Origin: Neolewinella lacunae
GTDB taxonomy: Bacteria > Bacteroidota > Bacteroidia > Chitinophagales > Saprospiraceae
Length of the DNA stretch: 64,000 bases
Direction of reading: 5' to 3'
Assembly (NCBI RefSeq): GCF_014349155.1
Contig: NZ_JACSIT010000037.1
Span: forward strand, 1 to 64,000
Shown: one piece after another, positions 43,867 to 52,051 of the stretch
Layout: each line of letters opens with the position of its first letter
Numbering within the stretch: position 1 is the stretch's first letter
Notes under the pieces: model-generated
What the model was told of the DNA's origin: nothing
The model's database searches: none
What the model saw: only the letters and a program-made list of their open reading frames with translations
Translations under genes and position numbers: made by a program

Positions 43867-45252
43867 ATGGCCTTAGTCGAGCTGATCATGCCCAAGATGG
43901 GTGAATCCATCATCGAAGCCACCATCCTCAACTGGGTGAAGCAAGTGGGCGATACCGTCGAAGTAGACGATACCATCCTGGAAATTGCTACGGATAAGGT
44001 GGACAGCGAAGTCCCCTCGCCCGTAGACGGCACCATTGCCAAAATCCTCCACGGCCCGGATAGTACGGTGGCCGTAGGGGAAGTCATCGCCCTGATCGAA
44101 ACGGAGGCTGGCGCGGCGGTGGCCGCCAGTCCCGCGACGGGTGAGGCCGTTTCCGACAGCAACGCGAACGGCAAAGAGAAGCCGGTGCCGGCCACGCCTT
44201 CCCCTGCTGCTCCCCCCGTGGGGGATGGGGGGCGTCCTTCCCCTGCACCTGCGTCCAGCGCCCCAATGACCGCCGAAGCCACCGGCCCGGTAAAAACCCA
44301 CAGCGAAGGCCGCTTTTACAGCCCGCTGGTCCGTACCATCGCCGCCCAGGAAGGTATTGCCCAGGCCGAGCTCGACCGCATCCCCGGCAGCGGCCTGGAC
44401 GGACGGGTCAACAAGGCCGATATGCTGGCCTACCTGCAACGGCGGGACAACGGCTTCCTCCACGGCACCGCCCCCGAAACCGCCGCCGCCGCCAGCCCTG
44501 CACCGGCAGCTGCCCCGGCCCCGGCCCGGAAGAGCAGCGGCGAAAACGAGATCATCGAAATGGACCGCATGCGCAAGCTCATCGCCCACCACATGGTGGA
44601 GAGCAAGCGCACCAGCCCCCACGTCACCAGCTTTATTGAGGTAGACGTAACCGACATCGTGCAGTGGCGCGAGCGGGTCAAAGACGACTTCCAGCGCAAG
44701 CACGGCGAAAAAATCACTTTCACCCCCATCTTCCTGGAGGCGGTGGCCCGCGCAATCCGCGATTTTCCCATGATCAACGTCTCCGTAGAGGGCGATACCA
44801 TCGTTAAAAAGGCCGGCATCAACCTCGGCATGGCCGCAGCCTTGCCCAATGGCAACCTGATTGTGCCGGTGATCAAAAATGCCGACCAACTCAACCTCCT
44901 GGGCCTCACCAAGGCGGTCAACGACCTGGCCGGCCGCGCGCGGGAAAACAAACTCAAGCCCACTGAGATCCAGGACGGTACCTTCACCCTCACCAACGTC
45001 GGTACCTTCGGCAACGTCATGGGCACCCCCATCATCAACCAGCCCCAGGTAGCCATCCTGGCCGTAGGGGCCATCCGCAAAAAGCCAGCCGTGGTAGAAA
45101 CCGAATACGGCGACCTCATCGCCGTGCGCCAACTGATGTTCATGAGCCTGAGCTACGACCACCGGGTGGTAGACGGGTTCCTCGGCGGCTCCTTCCTCCG
45201 CCGCGTGGGCGACTACCTGGAAGCTTTTGACAAAGGACGGAAGGATGTTTGA
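43867..45252 (+). CDS. 2-oxoacid dehydrogenase complex E2 (dihydrolipoyl acyltransferase)
   Basis: 461-residue core subunit of a pyruvate, 2-oxoglutarate or branched-chain 2-oxoacid dehydrogenase. Lipoyl domain 1-80 with the lipoylated Lys in EIATDKVDSEVP (about residue 43), a long Ala/Pro linker (about 85-140), the peripheral subunit-binding domain (SPLVRTIAAQEGIAQAELDR; GSGLDGRVNKADM) at about 150-190, a second flexible linker and the catalytic domain with SYDHRVVDGFLGG (catalytic His near 432). The linker contains PSPAPASSAPM, whose coding sequence resembles the repeat core. E1 and E3 genes are not adjacent. The ATG at 43867 lies downstream of the promoter box; which complex it serves is open. 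Confidence 0.92.
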   Translation: MALVELIMPKMGESIIEATILNWVKQVGDTVEVDDTILEIATDKVDSEVPSPVDGTIAKILHGPDSTVAVGEVIALIETEAGAAVAASPATGEAVSDSNANGKEKPVPATPSPAAPPVGDGGRPSPAPASSAPMTAEATGPVKTHSEGRFYSPLVRTIAAQEGIAQAELDRIPGSGLDGRVNKADMLAYLQRRDNGFLHGTAPETAAAASPAPAAAPAPARKSSGENEIIEMDRMRKLIAHHMVESKRTSPHVTSFIEVDVTDIVQWRERVKDDFQRKHGEKITFTPIFLEAVARAIRDFPMINVSVEGDTIVKKAGINLGMAAALPNGNLIVPVIKNADQLNLLGLTKAVNDLAGRARENKLKPTEIQDGTFTLTNVGTFGNVMGTPIINQPQVAILAVGAIRKKPAVVETEYGDLIAVRQLMFMSLSYDHRVVDGFLGGSFLRRVGDYLEAFDKGRKDV

Positions 45253-45310
45253 TGTCAGATGTCAGATGTGTGATGTCAGGCGTCAGATGTCAGGTGTTTA
45301 ATGTCAGGTA
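45249..45310. repeat. Heptanucleotide tandem array (TCAGATG)
   Basis: Roughly nine units of TCAGATG and variants (TCAGGTG, TCAGGCG, TGTGATG) start at the stop codon of the E2 gene. Low-complexity 7-nt arrays of this kind can change copy number. Confidence 0.8.
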
Positions 45311-45369
45311 CTTGCTGCCATTTTTCATTCGCTCATTACCTACGCTGCTGCCTACGGCGGTCACGCGTT

Positions 45370-45409
45370 CGCTCATTCACGCATTCGCTCATACACCCAT
45401 CCGCTCATG
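45370..45409 (+). repeat. Octanucleotide tandem array ending in a start codon
   Basis: Five units: CGCTCATT, CACGCATT, CGCTCATA, CACCCATC, CGCTCATG (consensus CRCYCATN). The last three bases are the ATG of the gene at 45407. Confidence 0.8.
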
Positions 45410-46663
45410 CGCTTTCTCCTCCTCTTCCTCCTGCTTCCCTGCTGCCTGCTGGCCCAGCGCAAAGAGCGTCTGGAGCGGGCGGAGCGGGAATTTGCCGCCG
45501 GGGAATACGCTGCGGCCATCCGCACCCTGCAAGGAACCAAAGGCCTGACGGAGACGGACACGGACGCGGGGCTGTTGCTGGCTGTGAGCCAGTTTCACGC
45601 CAATGATCTGTTGGCAGCGGAGCAGGGTTTGCTGGCCATCGTGGAGCGGGAGCGGGATAACTTTCCGCTGGCCTGGTTTTACCTCGGCCGGATTTACCAC
45701 GCCCAGCACCAGTTTCCCCGCGCGGCGGTGGAGTACAAACGCTACCTGCGCAGCCTGACGGGCGACGGGCCGGAGCGGCGCACGGTCATCAATCTGCTGC
45801 GCAATACCGACAACGGCATTCGCGCCGGCTTCGTCAGCGACCAGATGGTGGCCGAGAACATGGGCAACCGCATCAATACGGAGAACGATGAATTTGGGCC
45901 GGTGCCCAGCCCAACGGGTAGCGGACGGCTGTACTTCAGTCTGCTGCGGCGCGACCTGGCCAGCGGGCAGGTGCAGAGCGACATGGTGGTCTCGCTGGCC
46001 GATCCGGCGGGGTGGGGCCCTCCCGCGCCCGTCAATCCCCTCCTGAACACCGCCGCCCAGGAGACCCTGCTGGATTTTAGTCCCGATGGCCAAAAGCTCT
46101 ACTACTACCGGGGGCAGGATGCCACGGACGGGCGCTTTTTGCTCGATACCTTTACCACTGGCGGCAACCAGCAATTGGTGACCATTGCTCCGGACGCCCC
46201 CCTTTCGGCGGCGCTGGGGGATGCCACGCCTTATTTCGGGGCGGAAGATGCCATCTATTTTTCCAGTCGCCGCCCCGGAGGCTTCGGCGGACTCGACCTC
46301 TACCGCATGCCCCGCCTGCCCGGTGGTGGCTACGGACCGGCCCTCAACCTGGGGCCCAACGTGAACGGACCTTACGACGAGATTTGTCCCTTTGTGGCGG
46401 CTGACGGGCGTACCGTCTACTTCAGTACCAACGACCCCACCTACAGCGTGGGCGGTTTTGACGTGGTCTACACCTACCGCGTTGAAGGCGTCGATAACCG
46501 CTTCACCCTGCCCACTAACGCGGGCTTGCCCCTGAACTCCGCCGGCGACGATACCCACTTCCGCGTCGCGCCAGATCATTTCACCGGCTTCCTGGCCAGC
46601 GACCGCAAAGACGGCTTCGGGAAACGAGACCTATATATAGTGTACTTTGTAGCTCCCCGCTGA
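45407..46663 (+). CDS. Secreted TPR + PD40 propeller protein
   Basis: 418 residues. Signal peptide 1-16 (LLLFLLLPCCLLAQ), TPR-like helices (about 20-125; AEREFAAGEYAAAIRTLQ, WFYLGRIYHAQHQFPRAAVEY), then a PD40/WD40-like beta propeller (about 155-415) with repeated blades such as DFSPDGQKLYYY, DAIYFSSRRPGGFGGLDLYR and GRTVYFSTNDPTYSVGGFDVVY. This is the layout of PorE/OmpA-linked proteins of the T9SS, but the C-terminal OmpA domain is missing. The ATG lies inside an octamer tandem repeat, which may make expression phase-variable. Confidence 0.8.
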   Translation: MRFLLLFLLLPCCLLAQRKERLERAEREFAAGEYAAAIRTLQGTKGLTETDTDAGLLLAVSQFHANDLLAAEQGLLAIVERERDNFPLAWFYLGRIYHAQHQFPRAAVEYKRYLRSLTGDGPERRTVINLLRNTDNGIRAGFVSDQMVAENMGNRINTENDEFGPVPSPTGSGRLYFSLLRRDLASGQVQSDMVVSLADPAGWGPPAPVNPLLNTAAQETLLDFSPDGQKLYYYRGQDATDGRFLLDTFTTGGNQQLVTIAPDAPLSAALGDATPYFGAEDAIYFSSRRPGGFGGLDLYRMPRLPGGGYGPALNLGPNVNGPYDEICPFVAADGRTVYFSTNDPTYSVGGFDVVYTYRVEGVDNRFTLPTNAGLPLNSAGDDTHFRVAPDHFTGFLASDRKDGFGKRDLYIVYFVAPR

Positions 46664-46799
46664 TTGTTTTGATTTGAAATTTTTTGCGCAAAATTGTTGC
46701 AAAAAATCTGCGACCGCCCTAATTTGCCAGGGCGTTGGTAAACTGTGCGCATACTATTCACCCGGCGGCCAAGGCTGGATCGCCACCAAACCTTTTGTT

Positions 46800-47276
46800 A
46801 TGCAACAGTACCGGATTGAAATCAAATGGGGCCTTATTTTCGTTGCCATGAGCCTGCTTTGGATGCTGGGCGAGCGCCTGGTAGGGCTTCACGATGAGTT
46901 GCTTGAACACCATGCGGTGTGGACCAACCTGATTGCCGTGCCCGCCATCATCCTCTACGTGCTGGCCCTCAAAGACAAGCGCGAGAACTTTTACGGTGGT
47001 AAAATGAGCTGGGGGCAGGGCTTTAAGGCGGGGATGATCGTCACGGCCGTAGTCGCCATCCTCAGCCCGCTCACGCAGTTGATTACCAGTAAAATCATCA
47101 CACCGCACTATTTTGATAATGTCATTGCTTACTCTGTAGCGCAAGGATTGTCCACCCAGGCGGATGCGGAGGCTTTTTTCAATCTTGGCAATTACATTGT
47201 GATGGGCTTCATCGGTGCCATTGTCATGGGGGCCGTCACCAGTGCCATCGTGGCGATTTTTGCGAAGCGCGGCTAG
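46800..47276 (+). CDS. DUF4199 membrane protein
   Basis: 158 residues with four transmembrane helices (about 6-25, 35-53, 67-87 and 128-150). Family features: YRIEIKWGLIFVAMSLLWM at the start, ALKDKRENFYGGKMSWGQGFKAG in the middle, and YFDNVIAYSVAQGLSTQ. DUF4199 proteins are common Bacteroidota membrane proteins of unknown function. The ATG at 46800 is chosen because the longer frame's first 42 residues lack the pattern. Monocistronic; the modular repeat at 47317 follows. Confidence 0.85.
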   Translation: MQQYRIEIKWGLIFVAMSLLWMLGERLVGLHDELLEHHAVWTNLIAVPAIILYVLALKDKRENFYGGKMSWGQGFKAGMIVTAVVAILSPLTQLITSKIITPHYFDNVIAYSVAQGLSTQADAEAFFNLGNYIVMGFIGAIVMGAVTSAIVAIFAKRG

Positions 47277-47316
47277 TGGGCCTTCAGCAGTACCGAATGC
47301 TCTCGGGCGGGAAAAA

Positions 47317-47365
47317 TGGGCGCGGCCGCAGGTGCAGGCGCTGATCCAATGAGCAAGGGAGGGAA
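47317..47365 (+). repeat. Modular repeat: core + spacer
   Basis: GGGCGCGGCCGCAGGTGCAG, then a divergent joint and the spacer GAGCAAGGGAGGGAA. No module B or C. Confidence 0.65.
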
Positions 47366-47388
47366 CCCCAGGGTTGCGTGGCGCGTAC

Positions 47389-47396
47389 TACCTTTG
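47389..47396 (+). promoter_or_regulatory. -7 element TACCTTTG
   Basis: Exact TAnnTTTG, 69 bases before the ATG at 47465; it lies inside the longer frame and rules out the start at 47378. Confidence 0.6.
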
Positions 47397-47464
47397 GCGG
47401 ATTCACCGAGGGGTTGCTCCGGTGGCAACCGTGTCTCGTTTCAAAACCGCCGCTGCCTTGCCTT

Positions 47465-48022
47465 ATGTCGACCATTTCTTTTTTGCTTGAGGGATTGCGC
47501 AACCTCCGTACTACGGGTACGATTACGCGCAGCAGCCCGGCCCTGTGTAAAGCGGCCATTGCGGGTATTGACTTTTACCGGGCCCGCGTCATTGTGGAGC
47601 TGGGGGCGGGCGATGGGGTGATTACGCGGCACATCCTCAAGCGCCTGCATCCCGAGGGGAAGGTTATTGCCTTTGAGGTGAGTCCGGACCTGTGTGCTGA
47701 CCTGCGCGCGTTGGGTGACGACCGGCTGGTGGTGGCTGAAGACAGTGCCGAGAACATCCGCCACTGGCTCGATAAGATCGGGGCGGAGCAGGCGGATCAC
47801 GTGGTATCGGCTATTCCCTTTGCGGCCTTGCCCGAGGCGTTGGGGCGGCAGATTGTTACCGCCGCCCGCGATAACCTCCGGGAAGGGGGGTGTTACAACC
47901 AGGTGCACTACAGCCTTAAGACCAAGCGCTACTACGAAGAGGCGTTCGGGCCGGTAGCCACCCGCCGGGTTTGGGGCAACCTGCCACCCGCCTGGGTGCT
48001 GTACTGCTGCAAGCGGAAGTAA
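47465..48022 (+). CDS. SAM-dependent methyltransferase (phospholipid/rRNA adenine MTase-like)
   Basis: 185 residues. After an N-terminal helix comes a class I methyltransferase fold: motif I VELGAGDGVITRHIL at about residue 44, acid of motif II in AFEVSPDL, and motif IV region DHVVSAIPFAALPEAL (where N/D-P-P-Y-type enzymes have their catalytic motif; here SAIPF). This resembles the phospholipid N-methyltransferase/KsgA-like group of small enzymes in Bacteroidota. GGCYNQVHYSLKTKRYYEEAF and the last strand follow. Substrate unknown; the SAM-binding motif is clear. Confidence 0.82.
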   Translation: MSTISFLLEGLRNLRTTGTITRSSPALCKAAIAGIDFYRARVIVELGAGDGVITRHILKRLHPEGKVIAFEVSPDLCADLRALGDDRLVVAEDSAENIRHWLDKIGAEQADHVVSAIPFAALPEALGRQIVTAARDNLREGGCYNQVHYSLKTKRYYEEAFGPVATRRVWGNLPPAWVLYCCKRK

Positions 48023-48063
48023 AGTCCCCTCCGAAGGCGACAGCCTGAACCATTTTCTCCGGT

Positions 48064-48071
48064 TATATTTG
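48064..48071 (+). promoter_or_regulatory. -7 element TATATTTG
   Basis: Exact TAnnTTTG, overlapping the frame's earliest start (48069), so translation must begin later, at 48126. Confidence 0.6.
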
Positions 48072-48125
48072 GGCTCCGCATCCGCCCGGGCTACGGCTGG
48101 GGTGGGTGAGGATAAAAAATGGCTC

Positions 48126-50978
48126 ATGCGTCTCCTTACCTTGCTCCTTGTTCTGTGCTACGGCACCTGCGTCCGCGCCCAAATTGGGCTCCACCCGCCT
48201 TCGGTAGACTGGCAGCAGATCGAAACGGACCAAGGGCGCATCATCTTTCCCAAGGGCTACGAGGCCCGTGCCCAACGGGTGGCTACGCTGGTGGAGTTGC
48301 TCAATACCCAACACGCGGGGACCATCGGCGAGCAGCACTATCCCTTCGATCTGGTGTTGCAGACGCCGAACCTGACGATCAACGGCTACGTCGGGCTGGC
48401 CCCCTTCCGTTCGGAGTTTTTTGTGAGTCCTCCCCAACAGCAAAATCTCCTGAGTACGACCGACTGGGTGGATCTGCTGACGATTCACGAGTTCCGGCAC
48501 GTCCAGCAAAACAGCAACGAACGCCGGGGGATCACCCGCCTTTTCTCCTTCCTGCAGGGGCAGTACGGCTGGGCGGTGCTTTCCAGCCTGGCCACGCCCA
48601 ACTGGTTCAGCGAAGGCGATGCGGTGATTTTTGAGACGGCCCTGACGAGCGCCGGCCGGGGGCGCACGCCCGCCTTCAGCGCCGAACTGCGCAGCCTGCT
48701 GGCCGCCGGTACGGACTACTCCTACGCCAAGGCCCGCAACGGGAGTTTTGCGGATCTCGTCCCTGACCACTACCGCTATGGCTACGCGATGCTGACCTTC
48801 GCCCGCGAGCGTTACGGCAACGACGTCTGGAAATCCGTCGTGCAAGACGGGGCGGCCTACAAAAGCCTGCTTTACCCCTTCAGCCGGGCCCTGGAAAAGA
48901 AGACGGGCTACACCACCAAAACGCTCTACCGCGCAACGCTGGCCGCGCTTCAGGAGGCCCAGGACAGTGCCCTGGCCGCCCGCCCTCCCCTCGTGGAAGG
49001 CGAAGCCATCGGGTACCCCAGCCGGGAAGTGGTCAGCTACCGCTTTCCGCAGGTGAGCGACGACGGCAGCCTGCTGGCCCTGCGCAGCGGCTTTCAGGTT
49101 ACCCCCGAGCTGGTCAGGGTAGACCCCACGGGACAACAAAAAGACCAGGTCCTCACCAGCGTAGGCATCCAGCGGGAGCCGTACTTCGACGTGCGCGGGA
49201 ACCTGGCCGTATGGATGGAGGCCCGGCAGGACCCCCGGTACACCAATCTTGATTACAGCGACATCGTCCTCTACGAACTCGGCAGCGGCCGCAAGCGCAA
49301 ACTCACGGAACGGGGCAAGTTCGTTTCCCCCTCCCTGAGTTTCGACCGTCGCCGGATCGTTGCCGTCAGCACCGACCCCCTCCGGGGCAACCCGGAACTG
49401 GTGGTACTGGATACGCAGTCGGGAGCAGCAATCCGCCGCTACCCCTCTGCCGCGGCCAACGTTATTTTCCCCCGCTTTTCTCCCGACGGAGAGACGATTT
49501 ACTTCCTGGAGCAATCTTTTGCGGGCATTGCGCTGCTGGCCCTGAACGTGGAAAGCGGCGAGACGCGCGTCGTCCGGCCCCGCTCGACGGAAAACGTCGA
49601 CTTACTGCGGGTGGCGCCGAACGGGACGCTGACCTTCAGCAGTGGTCGGGACGGCGTAGACAACGTCTACCAACTCGACCCGGCAACGGGGGAGGTGCGC
49701 CAACTCACCAACGTGGCCATTGGGGCCCAGATGCCCTACCTGAGCGGGGGCGGAGACCTATACTATACGGAGCCGGGGCCGCGGGGCATGCGGCTGCACC
49801 GTTTGGCGGTAGGCGGAGCAGAAAAAGGGGGTGGCTTGCTGCCGGGGTTGCCCGGCGGAATGTTGCCCGCCGGCCCTTCCTTCTTCGAGCGGCCAGCGGC
49901 CTACGCCGATGAGGCCGTTGACCTTTCGGCGGGGGTGGAAGCCAAGACCTTCCCGACGCGGAACTTCCCGGACCACCTGGGAGGCATCAAGCTCCACAGT
50001 TGGTCGTACAACGGCAGCTACGTGGTACCGGGCCTCACCATCGAAGCGACGAACGCTTTGGAAACGGTCGCGCTTTCCCTGGAGGGCTTGTACAACATCA
50101 ACGAAGACCGTTATTCCGGCATCGCGCGGGTGAGTTACGGCGGGCTTTACCCCGTACTGAACCTCAGCGGGCAGTTTCGGGACCGCAACTTCCTGACCCT
50201 GGACCCCGCCCCCGATACTTTTCTGGTGCGGCGGCGGGAGCTGCAGCAGTTGTCTTTTTCCGCCGGAGCGGAAGTGCCCTGGCAGTGGGTGGCGGGGGAT
50301 TACCTGACGAGCCTTACCCCGGCCGTAGCCTACACGCACTACGCGCTGCGGAACGCCGAGGGTGGGGGAGCGGCCGGGAATTTCGGGGGAGTAACCCTGG
50401 CAGTGGGCTTCAGCAGCTTTCGGCGGATGGCCTCGCAGCAGGTGCAGTCGCGCCTCGGCATTGGTTTGAGTGTGCTCTACGACCGGGCGCTGGGGGACGA
50501 AAATGCGGGGCAGCGCCTCTTGCTGCGTTCGGCACTGAACCTGCCCGGACTGTGGCGCACCCACGGGCTGCGGATTGAACTGGACTACCAACGGGAGCCC
50601 GCGCAAAACCCGTACCAGTTCCCCGACGTATTCCGCTACAGCCGGGGTTACGCCGCGCCGGTCAACGACGGCGTTTACCGCCTGGGCATCAACTATCAGC
50701 TGCCGCTGCTGTACCCGGAAATTGGCCTGGCGGGCATCACTTACTTCAAACGGATACGGCTCAACGCCTTCTACGACCGCAGTACCTTCGTCATTGACCA
50801 GTACGACTTCACCGGCAGCGAAAACTCCGTTGGCGGGCAGTTGCTTTTTGACAATACCTGGCTGAATACGCAGGACATTACGATTGGGGCAGAGTTCGCC
50901 TACCGCCTCAACCAGGACCTCTTCTCCAGCGACCGAAACGACTTCCAATTTCGATTTTTGCTGGGCGGAAGTTTTTAG
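48126..50978 (+). CDS. Exported HEXXH metallopeptidase-like / beta-propeller / barrel protein
   Basis: 950 residues. Signal peptide 1-18 ending TCVRAQ, then an M1-like domain with the zinc motif TIHEFRHVQQ (His at about 121 and 125, so HEXXH is present) and downstream NWFSEGDAVIF (Glu as possible third ligand). Next, PD40-type propeller repeats (about 310-570; SPDGETIYFLEQ; SGRDGVDNVYQLDP) and a C-terminal beta barrel (about 640-950; last strand FQFRFLLGGSF, with terminal Phe). Such three-part proteins are seen as uncharacterised outer-membrane-associated peptidases in Bacteroidota. The signal-peptide end is coded by the repeat core. Confidence 0.82.
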   Translation: MRLLTLLLVLCYGTCVRAQIGLHPPSVDWQQIETDQGRIIFPKGYEARAQRVATLVELLNTQHAGTIGEQHYPFDLVLQTPNLTINGYVGLAPFRSEFFVSPPQQQNLLSTTDWVDLLTIHEFRHVQQNSNERRGITRLFSFLQGQYGWAVLSSLATPNWFSEGDAVIFETALTSAGRGRTPAFSAELRSLLAAGTDYSYAKARNGSFADLVPDHYRYGYAMLTFARERYGNDVWKSVVQDGAAYKSLLYPFSRALEKKTGYTTKTLYRATLAALQEAQDSALAARPPLVEGEAIGYPSREVVSYRFPQVSDDGSLLALRSGFQVTPELVRVDPTGQQKDQVLTSVGIQREPYFDVRGNLAVWMEARQDPRYTNLDYSDIVLYELGSGRKRKLTERGKFVSPSLSFDRRRIVAVSTDPLRGNPELVVLDTQSGAAIRRYPSAAANVIFPRFSPDGETIYFLEQSFAGIALLALNVESGETRVVRPRSTENVDLLRVAPNGTLTFSSGRDGVDNVYQLDPATGEVRQLTNVAIGAQMPYLSGGGDLYYTEPGPRGMRLHRLAVGGAEKGGGLLPGLPGGMLPAGPSFFERPAAYADEAVDLSAGVEAKTFPTRNFPDHLGGIKLHSWSYNGSYVVPGLTIEATNALETVALSLEGLYNINEDRYSGIARVSYGGLYPVLNLSGQFRDRNFLTLDPAPDTFLVRRRELQQLSFSAGAEVPWQWVAGDYLTSLTPAVAYTHYALRNAEGGGAAGNFGGVTLAVGFSSFRRMASQQVQSRLGIGLSVLYDRALGDENAGQRLLLRSALNLPGLWRTHGLRIELDYQREPAQNPYQFPDVFRYSRGYAAPVNDGVYRLGINYQLPLLYPEIGLAGITYFKRIRLNAFYDRSTFVIDQYDFTGSENSVGGQLLFDNTWLNTQDITIGAEFAYRLNQDLFSSDRNDFQFRFLLGGSF
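48157..48181 (-). repeat. Modular repeat core inside a signal-peptide coding region
   Basis: GGCACCTGCGTCCGCGCCCAA, core on the minus strand, codes for the residues at the signal peptidase cleavage site (GTCVRAQ). Confidence 0.6.
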
Positions 50979-51000
50979 TGTAGGATTGCGGACAATTTCC

Positions 51001-51008
51001 TATCTTTG
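51001..51008 (+). promoter_or_regulatory. -7 element TATCTTTG of a candidate RNA gene
   Basis: Exact TAnnTTTG 22 bases after the barrel gene's stop, with no ORF following for over 400 bases. A terminator lies about 205 nt downstream. Confidence 0.55.
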
Positions 51009-51013
51009 GGCTG

Positions 51014-51242
51014 TTATGTGGTCTTCCTCCACTTTTTGATCGAAACTTGAGCATATTCCGGGGCGGCACATTGGCCAAACCTTGAAGCTATCTACCTACC
51101 TGATTTCGCAAAATCCCCTTCCGCCCCGTGCGAAAGGGAGAAAACCCTGTATGTATTCCCGAGTGGGTACCGGGGCATAAAGATCTTAAATCGGTTTTTG
51201 GGATAGCCTCTCTCCCGCGTTTCGGGAGAGGGGTTTTTTTCT
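51014..51242 (+). ncRNA. Candidate structured RNA (possible 6S RNA)
   Basis: About 230 nt between a -7 box (51001) and a strong intrinsic terminator (51212-51239), without a usable ORF. Paired segments: GGGGCGG (about 51060) with CCGCCCC (about 51121), and a stem CCCGAGTGGG. A left-hand strand with TGAGCATATT (51048-51057) and a right-hand strand with ATCTTAAAT (51183-51191) recall the open-bubble strands of 6S RNA, which binds RNA polymerase. The match is loose and the length is at the upper edge, so this could instead be a leader RNA of the asparaginase-like gene or another small RNA. Confidence 0.4.
51212..51239 (+). terminator. Intrinsic terminator of the candidate RNA
   Basis: CCTCTCTCCCG pairs with CGGGAGAGGGG (one G-T pair) around CGTTT, followed by seven T. 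Confidence 0.85.
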
Positions 51243-51403
51243 GGGGTTCCGTCGCCAATCCCGCAGGGTTTCGGGGGGCCACAGAGGCCTGGGTAGCGGT
51301 AAGAACCGGCCGGGTGGGTGCACCGGCCCCGTCGCCGCCGGCGCTACGGGCGTCGGAGTCCGGCAGGGCCACAAATCCCTCCTATGTACCCAGTTGGCTG
51401 TCT

Positions 51404-51411
51404 TACCTTTG
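51404..51411 (+). promoter_or_regulatory. -7 element TACCTTTG
   Basis: Exact TAnnTTTG; lies downstream of the longest-frame ATG at 51318, so the start must be later, probably TTG at 51462. Confidence 0.6.
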
Positions 51412-51461
51412 TGGCCAGACCGGGCAAGCCGCTGCGGTCCTTTGGCCATAAACTTCTCGCC

Positions 51462-51962
51462 TTGATCCAGATTTTCGTCACCGGGGGCACTTTCGATAAA
51501 GAGTACAACTTCGTTACCGGGCAACTGTACTTTCAGGACTCCAACCTGCCGGAGATGCTGGAGCGGGGCCGGTGTACCCTGGACGTGAACGTACGGACCC
51601 TGATGATGGTCGATAGCCTGGAGATTACGGACCTGGACCGGGAGAACATCGCCCACAACTGCCGGGGCACTGGCACCAAACAGATCCTGATCACCCACGG
51701 CACGGATACCATGGTAAAAACCGCCGAGTACCTGGCCAAGGCCGACATCCGGGGCAAGACCATTGTTTTGACCGGGGCGATGATTCCCTACGCCTTCGGT
51801 TCGTCTTCCGATGGGTTTTTCAACCTGGGCAGTGCCCTGGCCTTTGTGCAGGCCCTGCCGGCGGGGGTCTACATCGCCATGAACGGTCGCTATTTCACCT
51901 GGGACGGGGTGCAGAAGAACCGAAGCACGGGATACTTTGAGGCCGTTTCGCCGGAACAGTAG
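51462..51962 (+). CDS. Short asparaginase-like protein (N-terminal domain only)
   Basis: 166 residues with the N-terminal half of type I/II asparaginases: IFVTGGTFDKEYN (TGGT, catalytic Thr at about 9) and ILITHGTDTMVKTAEYL (HGTDT, second Thr at about 81), then LTGAMIPYAFGSSDG-type residues. Normal asparaginases have about 330 residues and a second domain; here the frame ends naturally after the first domain, at AVSPEQ. TTG at 51462 is chosen since the promoter box lies at 51404 and the protein begins LIQIFVTGG. It might be an active one-domain form or a repurposed binding protein. Next gene (plsC) is 90 bases downstream. Confidence 0.72.
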   Translation: MIQIFVTGGTFDKEYNFVTGQLYFQDSNLPEMLERGRCTLDVNVRTLMMVDSLEITDLDRENIAHNCRGTGTKQILITHGTDTMVKTAEYLAKADIRGKTIVLTGAMIPYAFGSSSDGFFNLGSALAFVQALPAGVYIAMNGRYFTWDGVQKNRSTGYFEAVSPEQ

Positions 51963-52051
51963 TTGCCCCCATATCGCCTGGGCTCATTACCTTGGTGCCT
52001 GGCGGCCCTTGCTTCCTACGCCTTTTCACCATCCTCTTATAATTGTACACC

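Noticed and set aside
51246..51318. Partial module-C-like text (AATCCCGCAGGGTTTCGGGG) and an ORF starting at 51318
   Set aside because: The text is too diverged to count as a repeat copy, and the ORF start lies before the promoter box at 51404.
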